Source of the DNA: Acidobacteriota bacterium
GTDB lineage: Bacteria; Acidobacteriota; Terriglobia; Bryobacterales; Bryobacteraceae
Reading direction: 5' to 3'
Assembly (NCBI GenBank): GCA_016213775.1
Contig: JACQZR010000064.1
Span: 1-64,000, forward strand
DNA: 64,000 nucleotides
The position numbers and the translations under genes are program-made. Position 1 is the stretch's first letter, and the number at the start of each line of letters is the position of its first letter. This document shows positions 37,749 to 47,956 of this stretch, piece by piece. Below the pieces are notes generated by a model, which was not told where the DNA came from, did no database searches, and worked only from the letters and a program-made list of their open reading frames with translations.

Positions 37749-40208
37749 ATGGCTGCGGCAACAGAATTGCTCTGTGACTTGTGCGGGCTCGATTGCGGAC
37801 AGCAACCGTACCGTCAGGCAGCGCATCATTTCTGTTGCCTCGGCTGCATGAATGTCTACAGCATTCTGGAAGAGAGCGGAGTGCTGTCGACCGGTGTTGA
37901 CCTAAGGGAGACGGACCTTTTCCGGAAGAGTCTGGAACTTGGTTTGATTTCCACTGGAAGCGGCGTTTCCCGGCGAACCCCTCCGAGCGCCGGGAACGCC
38001 CCTTCCGACCAGGCCGGCGCAGTCACCGAGGAACGGCTTTTCCATCTCAGCGGGCTTTGGTGTTCAGCGTGTTCCTGGTTGATTGAGCACACGCTCACCA
38101 AACAGCCAGGTGTCGAATCCGCCGAAGTCTACTTTGTTTCGGACCTGCTGAAACTGCGCTACCACCCCCAGTATTTCCCCCACACGCGTGTGGCCGAGTT
38201 GCTGGCGCCGCTCGGTTACAAAGCATCCGAGTATACCCCCGACCGTAGCGTCGCCGACGAGGAGCGCAAAGACCTGCTCATGCGGTTGGGTGTGGCGGCT
38301 TTCCTGTGGGTAAACGTGATGGGGTTGAACCTGTCGGTCTACCTGGGCGCATTCGACAACATGCCCGCGGCGGTGAGACCGTATCTGCCATTCGTGGTGA
38401 TGCTGCTGACGCTGCCGGTGCTGTTGTATTCAGCGCGTCCGGTGTTCCGGCTGGCCTGGGTCGGGTTGAAAAACGGCTCGCTGCGCATGGAGTCCTTGCT
38501 TTCCCTGGGGATTTTGGCGGCCTTTTCCTATAGCGCGGTGGAGAGCTTTCGCGGCGGAATCCATATTTACTTCGATATTTGCTGTGCCATCACTGCGCTG
38601 GTGCTGATCGGCAAAGTGATCGAGCAGGGGGCGAAACACCGCGCGGCCAAGACCATCGCGTCGCTGCACCGGATGTTGCCCAGCAAAGTCCGCTTTTGGG
38701 AAGACGGCAAGGAGCGCTTTGTCCCCGTCGATCTTCTGCTCGCCAACCACCGGTTCCTGGTGAAGGCCGGCGAACGTATTCCCGCCGATGGCGTCATTGT
38801 GGAGGGCGCCTCTGATGCGGACGAATCGCTACTAACGGGTGAGTCGGAACCCGTGGCCAAACGCGTGGGAGACACGGTTGTTGCGGGCAGTCTCAATCTG
38901 AGCGGGGTGCTGCATGTGCGTGCCACAACGGTGGGCGCCGGTAGCACCATCGCTCAGATTGTTGCGGCTGTCGAGCGGACGCTCGCGAGCCGGTCGGAGC
39001 TGGAGCGGAAAGTGGATCGCGTTTCGCGGGTGTTTGTCCCGTCGGTGATGGTGTTCGCGCTGGCCGTGTCGGCGTACTGGATGCTGAGCGGAATCCCGGC
39101 GCTGGAGGCGTTACTGCGGTCGGTGACCATCCTGGTGATCGCCTGCCCCTGCGCACTCGGGATCGGCGCGCCGCTGGCGTTGACCGCGGCTGTGGGAGCG
39201 GCCTCCAGGCGTGGAATCCTGTTGCGGGACATGCAGGTACTGCAATCGCTGCGGTCGCTCACCACGGTGGTGCTGGACAAGACCGGCACGATTACGGAAG
39301 ATCAGTTCGCGCTGCTGGAGTATCCGGCGGAGCACCTGCCGTTGTTGGCGTCCCTGGAGGCGGTGAGCGAGCATCCTCTGGGCCTCGCGGTAGTCCGCCG
39401 GGCACGTGAGGCTGGAGTTGAATTGAGGGAGCCTCGGGACGTGGTGGTGGACAAAGGAACGGGGATTTCGGGTGTGGTGGACGATCGGCAGGTGCGCATC
39501 GGCAATCGGCGAGCTTTTGGATGTATTCCTCAGGAGTTGGAGCCTCTGGCGGCCGAGCATGAGGCGAACCGCCGGACGGTGGCGTTCTACTCGCTCGATG
39601 GCGTCGTGACCGGGCTATTGGTGTTTGGGTCACGGCTTCGCCCGGGAGCGCGCGCTACTGTGGACGGATTGCGCCGCCGTGGGTTGGACGTCCTGCTGGT
39701 GAGCGGCGATTCCGAAGCCACCACCGCCGCCGTCGCCAGGGAGATGGGGATCGGGAAGTATTACGCCGGGACCGCACCGGCTGAGAAGGTTCGCATCGTG
39801 GCGGAGTTGAAGCGCGCCGGCGGCTCGGTGGCGATGATCGGCGATGGGATCAACGATGCACCTGCTCTGGCGCAGGCGGATCTGGGGATCGCGATGGGTT
39901 CCGGTGCGGACCTGGCGATGCACTCGGCATCGATAGTGCTGCTCAGCACCCAGCTCACCCGCGTGCTCGATGCGATTGACCTGTCCCACCGGACGGTTTC
40001 GGTGATCCGGCAGAACCTGTTCTGGGCGTTCTTCTACAACACGGTTGGGATTGCGTTTGCGGCTGCGGGGCTGTTGAATCCGCTGATCGCGGCGGGGGCG
40101 ATGGTGGTGTCGAGCCTGTCGGTGATCGGGAACTCGTACCGGTTGAGCCGGACAAAGGGCGGAACGAAATCGATCCTCGCGGACCAGCGGATGGCGCTTT
40201 TCGGTTGA
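37749..40208 (+). CDS. ccoI: Copper-transporting P-type ATPase CcoI (FixI)
   Basis: Protein of 819 aa. N-terminal Cys-rich region ([17 protein letters not shown]), a heavy-metal-associated domain with GLWCSACSW, eight transmembrane segments with the metal motif [14 protein letters not shown] near residue 465, phosphorylation site DKTGT near 510, and [10 protein letters not shown]. The CcoI/FixI class exports copper for cbb3 oxidase assembly. The start follows the 38-aa gene by 2 bp. It is the last gene of the respiratory cluster. Confidence 0.94.
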   Translation: MAAATELLCDLCGLDCGQQPYRQAAHHFCCLGCMNVYSILEESGVLSTGVDLRETDLFRKSLELGLISTGSGVSRRTPPSAGNAPSDQAGAVTEERLFHLSGLWCSACSWLIEHTLTKQPGVESAEVYFVSDLLKLRYHPQYFPHTRVAELLAPLGYKASEYTPDRSVADEERKDLLMRLGVAAFLWVNVMGLNLSVYLGAFDNMPAAVRPYLPFVVMLLTLPVLLYSARPVFRLAWVGLKNGSLRMESLLSLGILAAFSYSAVESFRGGIHIYFDICCAITALVLIGKVIEQGAKHRAAKTIASLHRMLPSKVRFWEDGKERFVPVDLLLANHRFLVKAGERIPADGVIVEGASDADESLLTGESEPVAKRVGDTVVAGSLNLSGVLHVRATTVGAGSTIAQIVAAVERTLASRSELERKVDRVSRVFVPSVMVFALAVSAYWMLSGIPALEALLRSVTILVIACPCALGIGAPLALTAAVGAASRRGILLRDMQVLQSLRSLTTVVLDKTGTITEDQFALLEYPAEHLPLLASLEAVSEHPLGLAVVRRAREAGVELREPRDVVVDKGTGISGVVDDRQVRIGNRRAFGCIPQELEPLAAEHEANRRTVAFYSLDGVVTGLLVFGSRLRPGARATVDGLRRRGLDVLLVSGDSEATTAAVAREMGIGKYYAGTAPAEKVRIVAELKRAGGSVAMIGDGINDAPALAQADLGIAMGSGADLAMHSASIVLLSTQLTRVLDAIDLSHRTVSVIRQNLFWAFFYNTVGIAFAAAGLLNPLIAAGAMVVSSLSVIGNSYRLSRTKGGTKSILADQRMALFG

Positions 40209-40261
40209 CGCCAGACGATCAATCCCGTAGCATGAGTAGTGCCTCCCCTCGAAGAAATGAG

Positions 40262-40696
40262 ATGATGGCTGATCTAGCAGCACCGCCTCTCAAGACCGAC
40301 GCGCCGGAAATTCCCGATAAGCTCTATTTCCGCATCGGCGACGTGAGCAAGCTCACCGGCATCAAGACATTTGTCCTTCGATTCTGGGAGACCGAGTTCC
40401 CTCAACTGGCTCCTAAGAAATCGGGTACGGGACACCGTCTGTATCGCCGCAAAGACGTCGAAACCGTCCTCATAATCAAGCGCCTCTTGTACGAAGAACG
40501 CTTTACTATTGAAGGCGCACGCAACTTCCTCCAAACCAGGATCCAGTCGCTCCGTACGGCTCCCAAAACCAAGAAGTCGGCGCCAGTGGAACCGGGCCAG
40601 CGCTCCCAACGTGGGCTCTTTGACACCACCATCTCTCCCGAAGCGCTCGACCCGATTCGCAAAGAACTGCGTTCGTTGCTGGACATCTTAACGTAG
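40262..40696 (+). CDS. MerR-family transcriptional regulator
   Basis: About 144 aa from ATG 40262 (ATG 40265, ATG 40232 and TTG 40205 are in frame). The winged-helix MerR domain reads [25 protein letters not shown]...[30 protein letters not shown]. The C-terminal part is Lys/Pro/Ser-rich and lacks an obvious ligand-binding cysteine set. This subfamily is common in acidobacteria and myxobacteria. The role is unknown; it precedes flagellar genes by 110 bp. Confidence 0.85.
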   Translation: MMADLAAPPLKTDAPEIPDKLYFRIGDVSKLTGIKTFVLRFWETEFPQLAPKKSGTGHRLYRRKDVETVLIIKRLLYEERFTIEGARNFLQTRIQSLRTAPKTKKSAPVEPGQRSQRGLFDTTISPEALDPIRKELRSLLDILT

Positions 40697-40807
40697 GGTC
40701 GCCCCCCTCGCCCTTCCTCGTACTTTCCCCCCTCCGGCCGATAAGACCAACTGAAAGGCCAGCACAACTTCGGTACCGCGCCAGGGCGCGTGAGATGGAG
40801 GCTCATC

Positions 40808-41035
40808 ATGATACGGCTCACCCGGCTTAATCACGAGTTGATGGTGTTGAATTGCGAACTGATTGAGCACATCGAGCAAACGCCCGATACCGTCATAACG
40901 CTGGTAAACGGCCAGAAGTGGATGGTTCGCGAGAACCCCGACGAAATCATCTCCAAGGTCGTCGATTACCGTCGCAGAATTCAATCAGGCGTTTGTATAC
41001 GCGATCTCGGCTCGGACAGCGGTTCCGTCCGGTAA
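40808..41035 (+). CDS. flbD: FlbD-family flagellar protein
   Basis: Small protein of 75 aa: MIRLTRLNHELMVLNCELIEHIEQTPDTVITLVNGQKWMVRE is the conserved FlbD (YlzI/FlbEa) core, usually found just before motA. ATG 40808 has GGAGG seven bases upstream. motA begins 40 bp later. The molecular role of this small family is not well defined. Confidence 0.88.
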   Translation: MIRLTRLNHELMVLNCELIEHIEQTPDTVITLVNGQKWMVRENPDEIISKVVDYRRRIQSGVCIRDLGSDSGSVR

Positions 41036-41074
41036 TTGGGTACCTTCAGCGAACTGTTGGTAAAGGGAGAGCAG

Positions 41075-41905
41075 ATGGCGGGTGGTGGATCGACAACGAC
41101 AAGATCGGGTAATCGTCCGGATGTGGCCTCTCTAGTAGGCGTCTTACTCGCCATTGGTGCGATCGTCGGCGGCCTGCTGCTGGAAGGGGGGAAGCTCTCG
41201 GACATCGGCCAGTACACGGCCGCCATCATCGTCCTGGGCGGCACGATGGGGGCTACGATGCTCAACACCCCTCTCCACAACTTCATCGGGGGCTTCCGCC
41301 GCCTCGCCCACGTCTTCCTCGAAAAGGGGAATGCCGCCTCCGCCACCATCGAACAGATCATCGAATTCGCCACCAAGGCCCGAAAAAACGGCATCGTCTC
41401 CCTCGAACAGGAAGCAGCCCTCATCCCCGATCCTTTCCTCAGAAAAGCCCTTACGCTCGCGGTGGATGGCACAGACCTCCAGGAGCTGCGCAGAATGATG
41501 GAACTGGAGATCGAAATTCAGGAACACGAAGCCGACGCCGAAGCGAAGGTCTTTGAACAAGCCGGCGGCTACGCTCCCACCGTCGGAATCCTCGGCGCTG
41601 TCATGGGGCTCATCCAGGTCATGAAAAACCTCGCCAACATCGACGCCGTCGGTCACGGAATCGCGGTCTCTTTCGTCGCCACCGTTTATGGTGTCGGTAT
41701 CGCCAACCTCTTCTTTCTTCCCGCCGCTGGAAAAATCAAAGCCCGCGCCCAACAGGACATTCAAATCAAGGAGATGATGCTCGAAGGTGTCAGCGGAATC
41801 GTCGAAGGCCTCAACCCGAAACTCATTCGGGCCAAGCTCGAGGCCTACGACCATGCTGCCGCCAAACGCAAACAGGCCGTAGCTAAACCTCTCGAAAAAC
41901 CGTGA
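41075..41905 (+). CDS. motA: Flagellar motor stator protein MotA
   Basis: Protein of 276 aa from ATG 41075, preceded by AGGGAGAG. Four transmembrane segments: VASLVGVLLAIGAIVGGLLLEGG and YTAAIIVLGGTMGATML at the N-terminus, and GGYAPTVGILGAVMGLIQVM with the conserved prolines, then AVSFVATVYGVGIANLFFLP. The cytoplasmic loop carries charged residues for torque generation. It forms the ion-conducting stator with MotB, whose start overlaps the stop (GTGA). Confidence 0.94.
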   Translation: MAGGGSTTTRSGNRPDVASLVGVLLAIGAIVGGLLLEGGKLSDIGQYTAAIIVLGGTMGATMLNTPLHNFIGGFRRLAHVFLEKGNAASATIEQIIEFATKARKNGIVSLEQEAALIPDPFLRKALTLAVDGTDLQELRRMMELEIEIQEHEADAEAKVFEQAGGYAPTVGILGAVMGLIQVMKNLANIDAVGHGIAVSFVATVYGVGIANLFFLPAAGKIKARAQQDIQIKEMMLEGVSGIVEGLNPKLIRAKLEAYDHAAAKRKQAVAKPLEKP

Positions 41906-42759
41906 CATCGAAACATACAATGGCAAGGCGAAAGAAACAGCACCCACACCCCAATCACGAGCGCTGGCTCGTTTCATACGCCGATTTCATCACGCTCATG
42001 TTCGCCTTTTTCGTCGTCATGTTCGCCAGCTCCCAAACCGACAAAGGCACAGCCAAATCGGTTTCTGAGTCGGTGAAGCGCGCTCTGGAAGACAATCAGT
42101 TCGCCGCCAAAATCGCCGGGATCCTCGGCGGCACCATCGATAACAAAGGTATGGGCAACGCCATGATGAAAGGCCCCGGCGGCGCTCAGAAATCCACCCA
42201 GCAGTTCCAACTTCCTCCCCAAAAATTCGCGGAACTCCTCCCCGCCCAGAAGTTCCTCGACGACAAACTCAAGGACGACATCAAGGCAGGCAAGGTGCAA
42301 GTCCATATGGGCTCGCGAGGTCTGGTCGTCAGCCTCAGCGAAGCCGCATTCTTTTCCCCAGGAGACGATGCCGTCTCCTCCGGCGCCCGCCCCACCTTGG
42401 ACAAGATCGCCAAGACGCTGCGCGAACTCCCCAACCCTGTTCGCCTCGAGGGTCACACCGATTCCGTCCCTATCCACAACTCGCGCTTTCGCAGCAACTG
42501 GGAGCTCTCCGCCGCGCGCAGCATCGCCACCTTGGAGATGCTTACCACGCAGTACGAAATCCCCCACGAACGCCTCGCGGTTGCCGGCTACGCCGATACC
42601 GTCCCAGTCGCCACCAACGAGGATGCCGCAGGCCGCGCGCGCAACCGCCGCGTCGACATCATCATCCTCAATCAGTCCGGTCTCACTCAAGAGCCCGAAG
42701 CCGTCAAGGACGCCAAGCCAAGCCCGTTCCCCCCGGAGCCCAAGCCCTCCAATCACTAG
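41902..42759 (+). CDS. motB: Flagellar motor stator protein MotB
   Basis: Protein of 285 aa. One N-terminal helix with the ion-channel Asp (WLVSYADFITLMFAFFVVMFA), a linker and a C-terminal OmpA-like peptidoglycan-binding domain (LEGHTDSVP ... NWELSAARS ... RNRRVDI). GTG 41902 overlaps the motA stop; ATG 41920 is an alternative. It anchors the stator to the cell wall. Confidence 0.94.
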   Translation: MTSKHTMARRKKQHPHPNHERWLVSYADFITLMFAFFVVMFASSQTDKGTAKSVSESVKRALEDNQFAAKIAGILGGTIDNKGMGNAMMKGPGGAQKSTQQFQLPPQKFAELLPAQKFLDDKLKDDIKAGKVQVHMGSRGLVVSLSEAAFFSPGDDAVSSGARPTLDKIAKTLRELPNPVRLEGHTDSVPIHNSRFRSNWELSAARSIATLEMLTTQYEIPHERLAVAGYADTVPVATNEDAAGRARNRRVDIIILNQSGLTQEPEAVKDAKPSPFPPEPKPSNH

Positions 42760-42917
42760 CCAAAAATATTTGAGACTTTTTGGCAGGCATCAGCGGTCAG
42801 CTTTCGGCGATCCGCTTCAGAAGGCCGCGCTGCCGGATTCTCTCGCCGCAAAGCTCTTGAGCCCAGACCGGGGACAGCCGGTTCCCAACCGATGAAGGTC
42901 AAGTGGCGCAGGTGGCT

Positions 42918-43346
42918 TTAGAGCAGTGGAAGTTTGAATTGCTGGAGGCTGTTCTGGAGAGTCCGGCGATATGACTCTTCGAGTATCCCGACGCAGCCCA
43001 CCACCGGGAAGCCTGAGTTGGTTGCGAGCCGGCGAGCCTTCTATTCGTCCATGAGAATGAGGTCGGCGTCGATCTCCAGGGCGAGCGCGACAGCGCTCCG
43101 CTCGCCGGCGCCAAGTTTGGGAAGTGTTGGGTGATTGTCAATCGGATTGGGATTTCGAAGTGGCGTTACCTGAATCCAGTGCGCCTTGGCCACAGCTTCG
43201 GCCCCGGGCATTCCCGTTCCGTTCATGACGACTTCGGTGTGTACCGCTTGCGGGATGAGGATGACTTCGAAAAGCTCACGCAACGAATCCAGTTGGCCGG
43301 CCCGTGCGAGCGTGATCAACGGCGACGCGTTGGAAACGACCTTCAC
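42918..43346 (-). pseudogene. DUF3368 PIN-domain toxin with an in-frame stop codon
   Basis: From GTG 43346 the frame reads VVSNASPLITLARAGQ (first PIN Asp replaced by the SNASP motif of DUF3368) through AGERSAVALALEIDADLILMDE, then a TAG at 43041-43043. The same frame continues with KARRLATNSGFPVVGCVGIL and EESYRRTL, the normal C-terminus, to TAA 42918-42920. One base change thus cuts the protein at 101 residues. The start overlaps the antitoxin stop (GTGA). Confidence 0.75.
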
Positions 43347-43606
43347 TGCCGTAGACGGTGCAATGCCTGGCGGTCCTCGGCCAATTCCTTCACGCCGTAG
43401 TGCATTGGGACCTCGCGTTGTCCGGCGAACTCCAGGAAAGCCTCCACCGGTGTCGCGCACAGCTCGGCAGCGCGGCCAAGGGAGATCTTGTCCTCTCGGA
43501 AAAGTTCCAAAGCGAGGAGGCGAGCCGCATCGGGGGAAGGGTTGGAAGGGTCCAACTGCGCCGCTTCCGCCAGATCTTCCGGCAATTCCACCTGCACGCT
43601 CTTCAT
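43343..43606 (-). CDS. UPF0175-family antitoxin
   Basis: Protein of 87 aa from ATG 43606. LLALELFREDKISLGRAAELCATPVEAFLEFAGQREVPMHYGVKEL is the core UPF0175 pattern (short helices ending with a PxHY motif), a family that pairs with DUF3368 PIN proteins. The stop overlaps the start of the PIN gene. The frame is intact while the toxin is interrupted. The further upstream open frame to 43645 adds only 13 residues. Confidence 0.82.
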   Translation of the reverse strand: MKSVQVELPEDLAEAAQLDPSNPSPDAARLLALELFREDKISLGRAAELCATPVEAFLEFAGQREVPMHYGVKELAEDRQALHRLRQ

Positions 43607-43708
43607 ATCAATTACGCTAACACAAGGTTGCGAGCCGCGCCGCAAACGAGCGCCCCAAATGATAAAATCTGGTCAGAGTCATTCCATCCCCTGGGGAGGA
43701 GCCTGTCC

Positions 43709-45907
43709 ATGTTGCCCACCAAGCCCCTGGCGACCTTCGTCGCCCTAGGTGTGTCCGCCGTCATCCTCATCGCCGGCGGCGCCAGTGTCGAGCCCAAACA
43801 AAAAGAATTCACCGCCAGCCAGAAACGCTGGTGGAGCCTGCAACCCATCGCGGCACCCGCTCCCCCCATCGTGAAGAACAAGACCTGGGTTGCCAACGAC
43901 ATCGACGCCTTCACGCTCGCTCGCATGGAGGCCAAAGGTATCAAACCCAACCCCCGCGCCGATAAAGCCACCCTCCTGCGCCGCGTCTCGCTCGATCTCA
44001 CCGGCCTCCCTCCCACACCGGATGAGGTGCAGTCCTTCCTCTCCGACAACTCGCCGCAAGCCTGGGCGAAGGTGGTGGACCGGCTGCTCGCTTCGCCACA
44101 CTACGGCGAGCGGTGGGCCCGCCACTGGCTCGATCTGGCCCGCTACTCCGACAGCGAAGGATTCAAGAGCGACGAGACCCGCCCCAACATCTGGCGCTAT
44201 CGCGACTACGTCATCCGCGCCTTCAATGAAGACAAGCCCTACGACCGTTTCATCAAAGAGCAAATCGCCGGCGACGAGCTCTACCCCAACGATCCCCAGG
44301 CCTTGATCGCCACTGGCTTCAACCGCCACTTCCCCGACGAAAGCAACGCGCGCAACATCATGCAGCGCCGCCAGGAACTTCTCCTCGACATCACCGACGT
44401 CGTTGGCTCTACCTTCATGGGACTCACCGTCGGCTGCGCCAAGTGCCACGACCACAAGTTCGATCCCATCCTTCAAAAGGACTACTACCGCCTCCAGGCC
44501 TTCTTTGCCAACACCCGCATTGAAGATCAACTCCCGCTGGCATCGCTGGAAGCCCGCAAGCAATACGAAACCAGACAAACCGCCTGGGAAGCGCAGACCG
44601 CGGATATCCGCGGCGAAATGCACAAGCTCGCCGAGCCCGCCCTCAAGTCCATGTGGAAGGATGGCTTCGACAAGTTCCCTCCGGAGATTCAGGATTCCAT
44701 CACCACCACCGCGGAAAAGCGCACCCCCATTCAGTGGCACATGTATTACAAGGCACGCCCGCAAGTGGAGTTCACTGACGACGATGCTGCCAAGAAGCTC
44801 AAAGGCGAAGCCGCGAAAAAGTACGGCGTACTCAAGCGCGAGCTTGCGAAGTTCGACTCCATCAAACCGAAACCAATTCCCGTCGCCCAGGCCATGATCG
44901 ACAACGCCAGCGACGCGCCCAAGACCTACGTCCTCGGAGTCTCCAACTACGCCGTCCCGCTCTATGAAGTCGAGCCCGGGTTCCTCTCCATCCTCGATCC
45001 CGCACCCGCCAAAATCATCAAGCCCGAAGGCTCCACTTCCTCCGGCCGCCGTAGTGCTCTCGCCAACTGGCTCGCCGATGCAAAGAACCCGCTTACCTCC
45101 CGCGTGATGGCCAATCGCGTCTGGCACTACCACTTCGGACGCGGCCTCTCGGCTTCCCCCAGCGACTTCGGCACCATGGGCGAACGTCCCACACACCCCG
45201 AGCTCCTCGATTACCTCGCCACCTCGCTTACCGCCAACGGCTGGAGCTTGAAGCATCTCCACCGCCAGATCCTGCTCTCCAACACGTATCAACAGTCGAG
45301 CGGCTACAACGCCGAATCCGCCGCCGCCGACCCCGACAACAAGCTTGTCTGGCGCTTCAACCGCCGCCGCCTGGAAGGCGAAACCGTCCGCGACGCCATC
45401 CTCTCCGTCAGTGGCGGCCTCAATACCAAAATGTACGGCCCGGGTGTTTTCCCGCCGCTCCCGCCAGGTGTTATCACCCGTGGCGGCTGGAAAGCGGCCG
45501 AAGATACATCCGAAGCCGACCGCCGCTCCGTATATGTTTTTGTGAGGCGCAATACGCGTTACCCCATGTTTGAAACCTACGACATGCCCGACACTCATGA
45601 AAGCTGCGCCCGGCGCAACAACACGGTCACCGCCGGGCAGGCCCTGGAGCTTCTCAACAACGAGCTCGTCCTGGGGTGGGCCCGCGGCCTCGCCAAGCGC
45701 GTTCAGAATGACTCCGGCATGACGCCGTCAGCGCAAGTCGAAAAGGCCTACCGCCTCGTCTACTCCCGCGCTCCCAAGGCCGAAGAGACGCAGTCGGCTG
45801 TCGCCTTCCTCAACCGTCATGACAAGATCACAGGCAGCCGCGAGACCTCCCTGGTGGACCTCTGCCACATGCTCCTGAACTCCAATGAGTTCCTGTATCT
45901 GAATTAG
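43709..45907 (+). CDS. PSD1-type DUF1549/DUF1553 protein
   Basis: Secreted protein of 732 aa from ATG 43709, with GGAGGAG eight bases upstream. Signal peptide (LATFVALGVSAVILIAGGAS), then DUF1549 (DAFTLARMEAKG, RRVSLDLTGLPPT, HYGERWARHWLDLARYSDSEG) containing CAKCHDHKFDPI, then DUF1553 (NPLTSRVMANRVWHYHFGRGL, HPELLDYLA, NTYQQSSGY). These proteins are abundant in planctomycetes and Solibacter, always beside DUF1501 genes, and may be involved in polymer breakdown. The N-terminal cytochrome domain seen in many relatives is missing here. Confidence 0.92.
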   Translation: MLPTKPLATFVALGVSAVILIAGGASVEPKQKEFTASQKRWWSLQPIAAPAPPIVKNKTWVANDIDAFTLARMEAKGIKPNPRADKATLLRRVSLDLTGLPPTPDEVQSFLSDNSPQAWAKVVDRLLASPHYGERWARHWLDLARYSDSEGFKSDETRPNIWRYRDYVIRAFNEDKPYDRFIKEQIAGDELYPNDPQALIATGFNRHFPDESNARNIMQRRQELLLDITDVVGSTFMGLTVGCAKCHDHKFDPILQKDYYRLQAFFANTRIEDQLPLASLEARKQYETRQTAWEAQTADIRGEMHKLAEPALKSMWKDGFDKFPPEIQDSITTTAEKRTPIQWHMYYKARPQVEFTDDDAAKKLKGEAAKKYGVLKRELAKFDSIKPKPIPVAQAMIDNASDAPKTYVLGVSNYAVPLYEVEPGFLSILDPAPAKIIKPEGSTSSGRRSALANWLADAKNPLTSRVMANRVWHYHFGRGLSASPSDFGTMGERPTHPELLDYLATSLTANGWSLKHLHRQILLSNTYQQSSGYNAESAAADPDNKLVWRFNRRRLEGETVRDAILSVSGGLNTKMYGPGVFPPLPPGVITRGGWKAAEDTSEADRRSVYVFVRRNTRYPMFETYDMPDTHESCARRNNTVTAGQALELLNNELVLGWARGLAKRVQNDSGMTPSAQVEKAYRLVYSRAPKAEETQSAVAFLNRHDKITGSRETSLVDLCHMLLNSNEFLYLN

Positions 45908-45919
45908 GAGAATAACGTC

Positions 45920-47350
45920 ATGATGCACAAACTCGGTCATCACTGGAGCGTCCGCACCCGGCGCGAATTCTTCACTCAGGCAGGCAGCGGATTGGCGGGC
46001 CTCGCGCTCAGCTCGATGCTCGCCCGGGACGCCGCGTCCGCGCCCATGAAGACGGTGGATCCGCTCATCGCCAAACAGCCGCATCACAAGCCGATGGCCA
46101 AGTCCATCATCTGGCTGTTCATGGAAGGCGGCCCCAGCCACATTGATTTGTTCGATCCTAAGCCCGCCTTGCAGAAGCTGCACGGCCAGCCGATGCCGGA
46201 GTCCTTTGGCCGTCCCATTACTGCCATGGGTACCGCCAACAACACCCTCATGGGGACCAAACGGCAATGGGCCCAACACGGCCAGAGCGGCCTCTGGGTC
46301 TCCGACTGGTATCCGCACATCGCAAAGCATGCCGACGATCTCGCCGTGATTCGATCCTGCAAAGCCGACGGTCTCAACCACGTCGGCTCGGTCTGTCAGA
46401 TGAACACCGGCGACATCCTCGCCGGCCGTCCCTCTCTCGGCGCCTGGGTCACCTACGGGCTCGGCAGCGCCAATCGCAATCTCCCCACCTTCGTCACATT
46501 GCTCGACGATCGCGAGCCGGTCGGCGGTCCTAAGAATTGGAGCGCCGGCTTCCTTCCCGCCACGTTCCAGGGCACGCAGTTCCGCACCGGGGATACGCCG
46601 ATTCTCCACCTCAAGAACCCGCAAGGCGTCACCAACCAGCAGCAGCGCGGCAAGCTCGATTACCTCAAGGAATTGAACCAACGATGGGGCGTCGACAAGA
46701 CCGACGACACCGAACTCGATGCCCGCGTCCGCGCCTACGAACTGGCCTACCAGATGCAGTCCGCCGCGCCGGAAGCGGTCGACCTTGCCAGCGAATCCGA
46801 AACCACACGAAAGCTCTACGGCCTCGACGATGCCCTTACCCAATCCTTCGGCCGCAACTGCCTCATGGCGCGCCGTCTCGTCGAACGCGGCGTCCGCTTC
46901 GTCGAGCTTTACTGCGGCTCCGGCAGCGGCTGGGATGCGCACAACAACATCGAGGCAAACCACTCCAAGTGGTGCCGCGTTTCCGACTTGCCGATTGCCG
47001 GCCTTCTCACCGATCTGAAGGCCCGCGGCATGTTGCAGGACACGCTCGTGGTTTGGGGGGGTGAATTCGGCCGCACGCCGTTCAACGAGAAGGGCGATGG
47101 GCGCGATCACAACCCCTGGGGTTTCACAATCTGGATGGCAGGCGCCGGCATCAAAGCCGGACAGGCCATCGGAACAACCGATGAGATTGGTCTGCGAGGC
47201 GTCGAGAGCCCGTACCATGTGCATGACATTCATGCCTCGATGCTCCATGCAATGGGGCTCGATCATGAACGCACCACTTACATGCACAATGGCCGCGCCG
47301 AACGTCCCACGCTTACCGCGGGCAAGCTCATCAAACAGCTTTTCGCCTGA
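45920..47350 (+). CDS. DUF1501 protein, TAT-exported
   Basis: Protein of 476 aa. TAT signal RTRREFFTQAGSGLAGLALS; then an alkaline-phosphatase-like fold with SIIWLFMEGGPSHIDLFDPKP and a C-terminal GGEFGRTPFNEKGDGRDHNPWGF, the two family signatures. It follows the PSD1 gene by 12 bp with AGGAGA before ATG 45920, the standard gene pair. The fold suggests a sulfatase- or phosphatase-like enzyme, but the substrate is unknown. Confidence 0.92.
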   Translation: MMHKLGHHWSVRTRREFFTQAGSGLAGLALSSMLARDAASAPMKTVDPLIAKQPHHKPMAKSIIWLFMEGGPSHIDLFDPKPALQKLHGQPMPESFGRPITAMGTANNTLMGTKRQWAQHGQSGLWVSDWYPHIAKHADDLAVIRSCKADGLNHVGSVCQMNTGDILAGRPSLGAWVTYGLGSANRNLPTFVTLLDDREPVGGPKNWSAGFLPATFQGTQFRTGDTPILHLKNPQGVTNQQQRGKLDYLKELNQRWGVDKTDDTELDARVRAYELAYQMQSAAPEAVDLASESETTRKLYGLDDALTQSFGRNCLMARRLVERGVRFVELYCGSGSGWDAHNNIEANHSKWCRVSDLPIAGLLTDLKARGMLQDTLVVWGGEFGRTPFNEKGDGRDHNPWGFTIWMAGAGIKAGQAIGTTDEIGLRGVESPYHVHDIHASMLHAMGLDHERTTYMHNGRAERPTLTAGKLIKQLFA

Positions 47351-47359
47351 CGGTATCGA

Positions 47360-47956
47360 ATGAACTTTCTACTCTCATTCCTGTTTGCGGCGTTCGACTC
47401 GCGTAACGACGCCAGCCTCATTGACAAGCTCAAACGGCGCGATCCGCAAGGAATGAGCGAGCTTTACGATCGCTACGGAAAGCTGGTCTTCTCCGTCATC
47501 CTTCGCGTGGTGAAAGACTCCTCGCTCGCTGAGGACCTGGCGCAGGAGACCTTCCTTCGCATCTGGAACCGCGCCCAGTTCATCGATCAGGAGAAGGGCT
47601 CGCTCGGTCCCTGGATTCTCGCCGTCGCCCGCAACCGCGCCATCGACTATCTCCGTTCCGTCGATGGCCGCATGGCCCAGAAGTCGACCGAGTTCGATCC
47701 CGCTGTCGAGCAGCCATCGTCCTTCATCAACCTGGAGCGCGACGTCATCAACTCCGATCGTGCCCGGGTGCTCCGCGAAGCCTTCACCAAACTGAACCCC
47801 AACCAGCGCATCGTAATCGAGATGGCCTACTATGAAGGTCTCTCCCAAACCGAAATGGCCGAGCGCATGAAGCAGCCCCTCGGCACAGTCAAGACTTGGG
47901 TGCGCACAGCCCTCAGAATTCTGCGCAATGAACTGGAGGAGGTGGTATCGGTATGA
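47360..47956 (+). CDS. ECF RNA polymerase sigma factor (SigK-like)
   Basis: Protein of 198 aa. Region 2 reads LYDRYGKLVFSVILRVVKDSSLAEDLAQETFLRIW, region 4 reads NPNQRIVIEMAYYEGLSQTEMAERMKQPLGTVKTWVR. It directs RNA polymerase to an unknown regulon. The next gene, starting four bases before the stop, encodes the anti-sigma factor. The unit is 9 bp downstream of DUF1501, so sigma factor and PSD1/DUF1501 pair may be co-transcribed. Confidence 0.93.
   Translation: MNFLLSFLFAAFDSRNDASLIDKLKRRDPQGMSELYDRYGKLVFSVILRVVKDSSLAEDLAQETFLRIWNRAQFIDQEKGSLGPWILAVARNRAIDYLRSVDGRMAQKSTEFDPAVEQPSSFINLERDVINSDRARVLREAFTKLNPNQRIVIEMAYYEGLSQTEMAERMKQPLGTVKTWVRTALRILRNELEEVVSV

Noticed and set aside
43745-47287. 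Very long minus-strand frames (617 and 519 aa) opposite the PSD1 and DUF1501 genes
   Set aside because: Both are antisense shadows of well-recognised proteins; the translated sequences are Gly/Val/Ala-rich without motifs.
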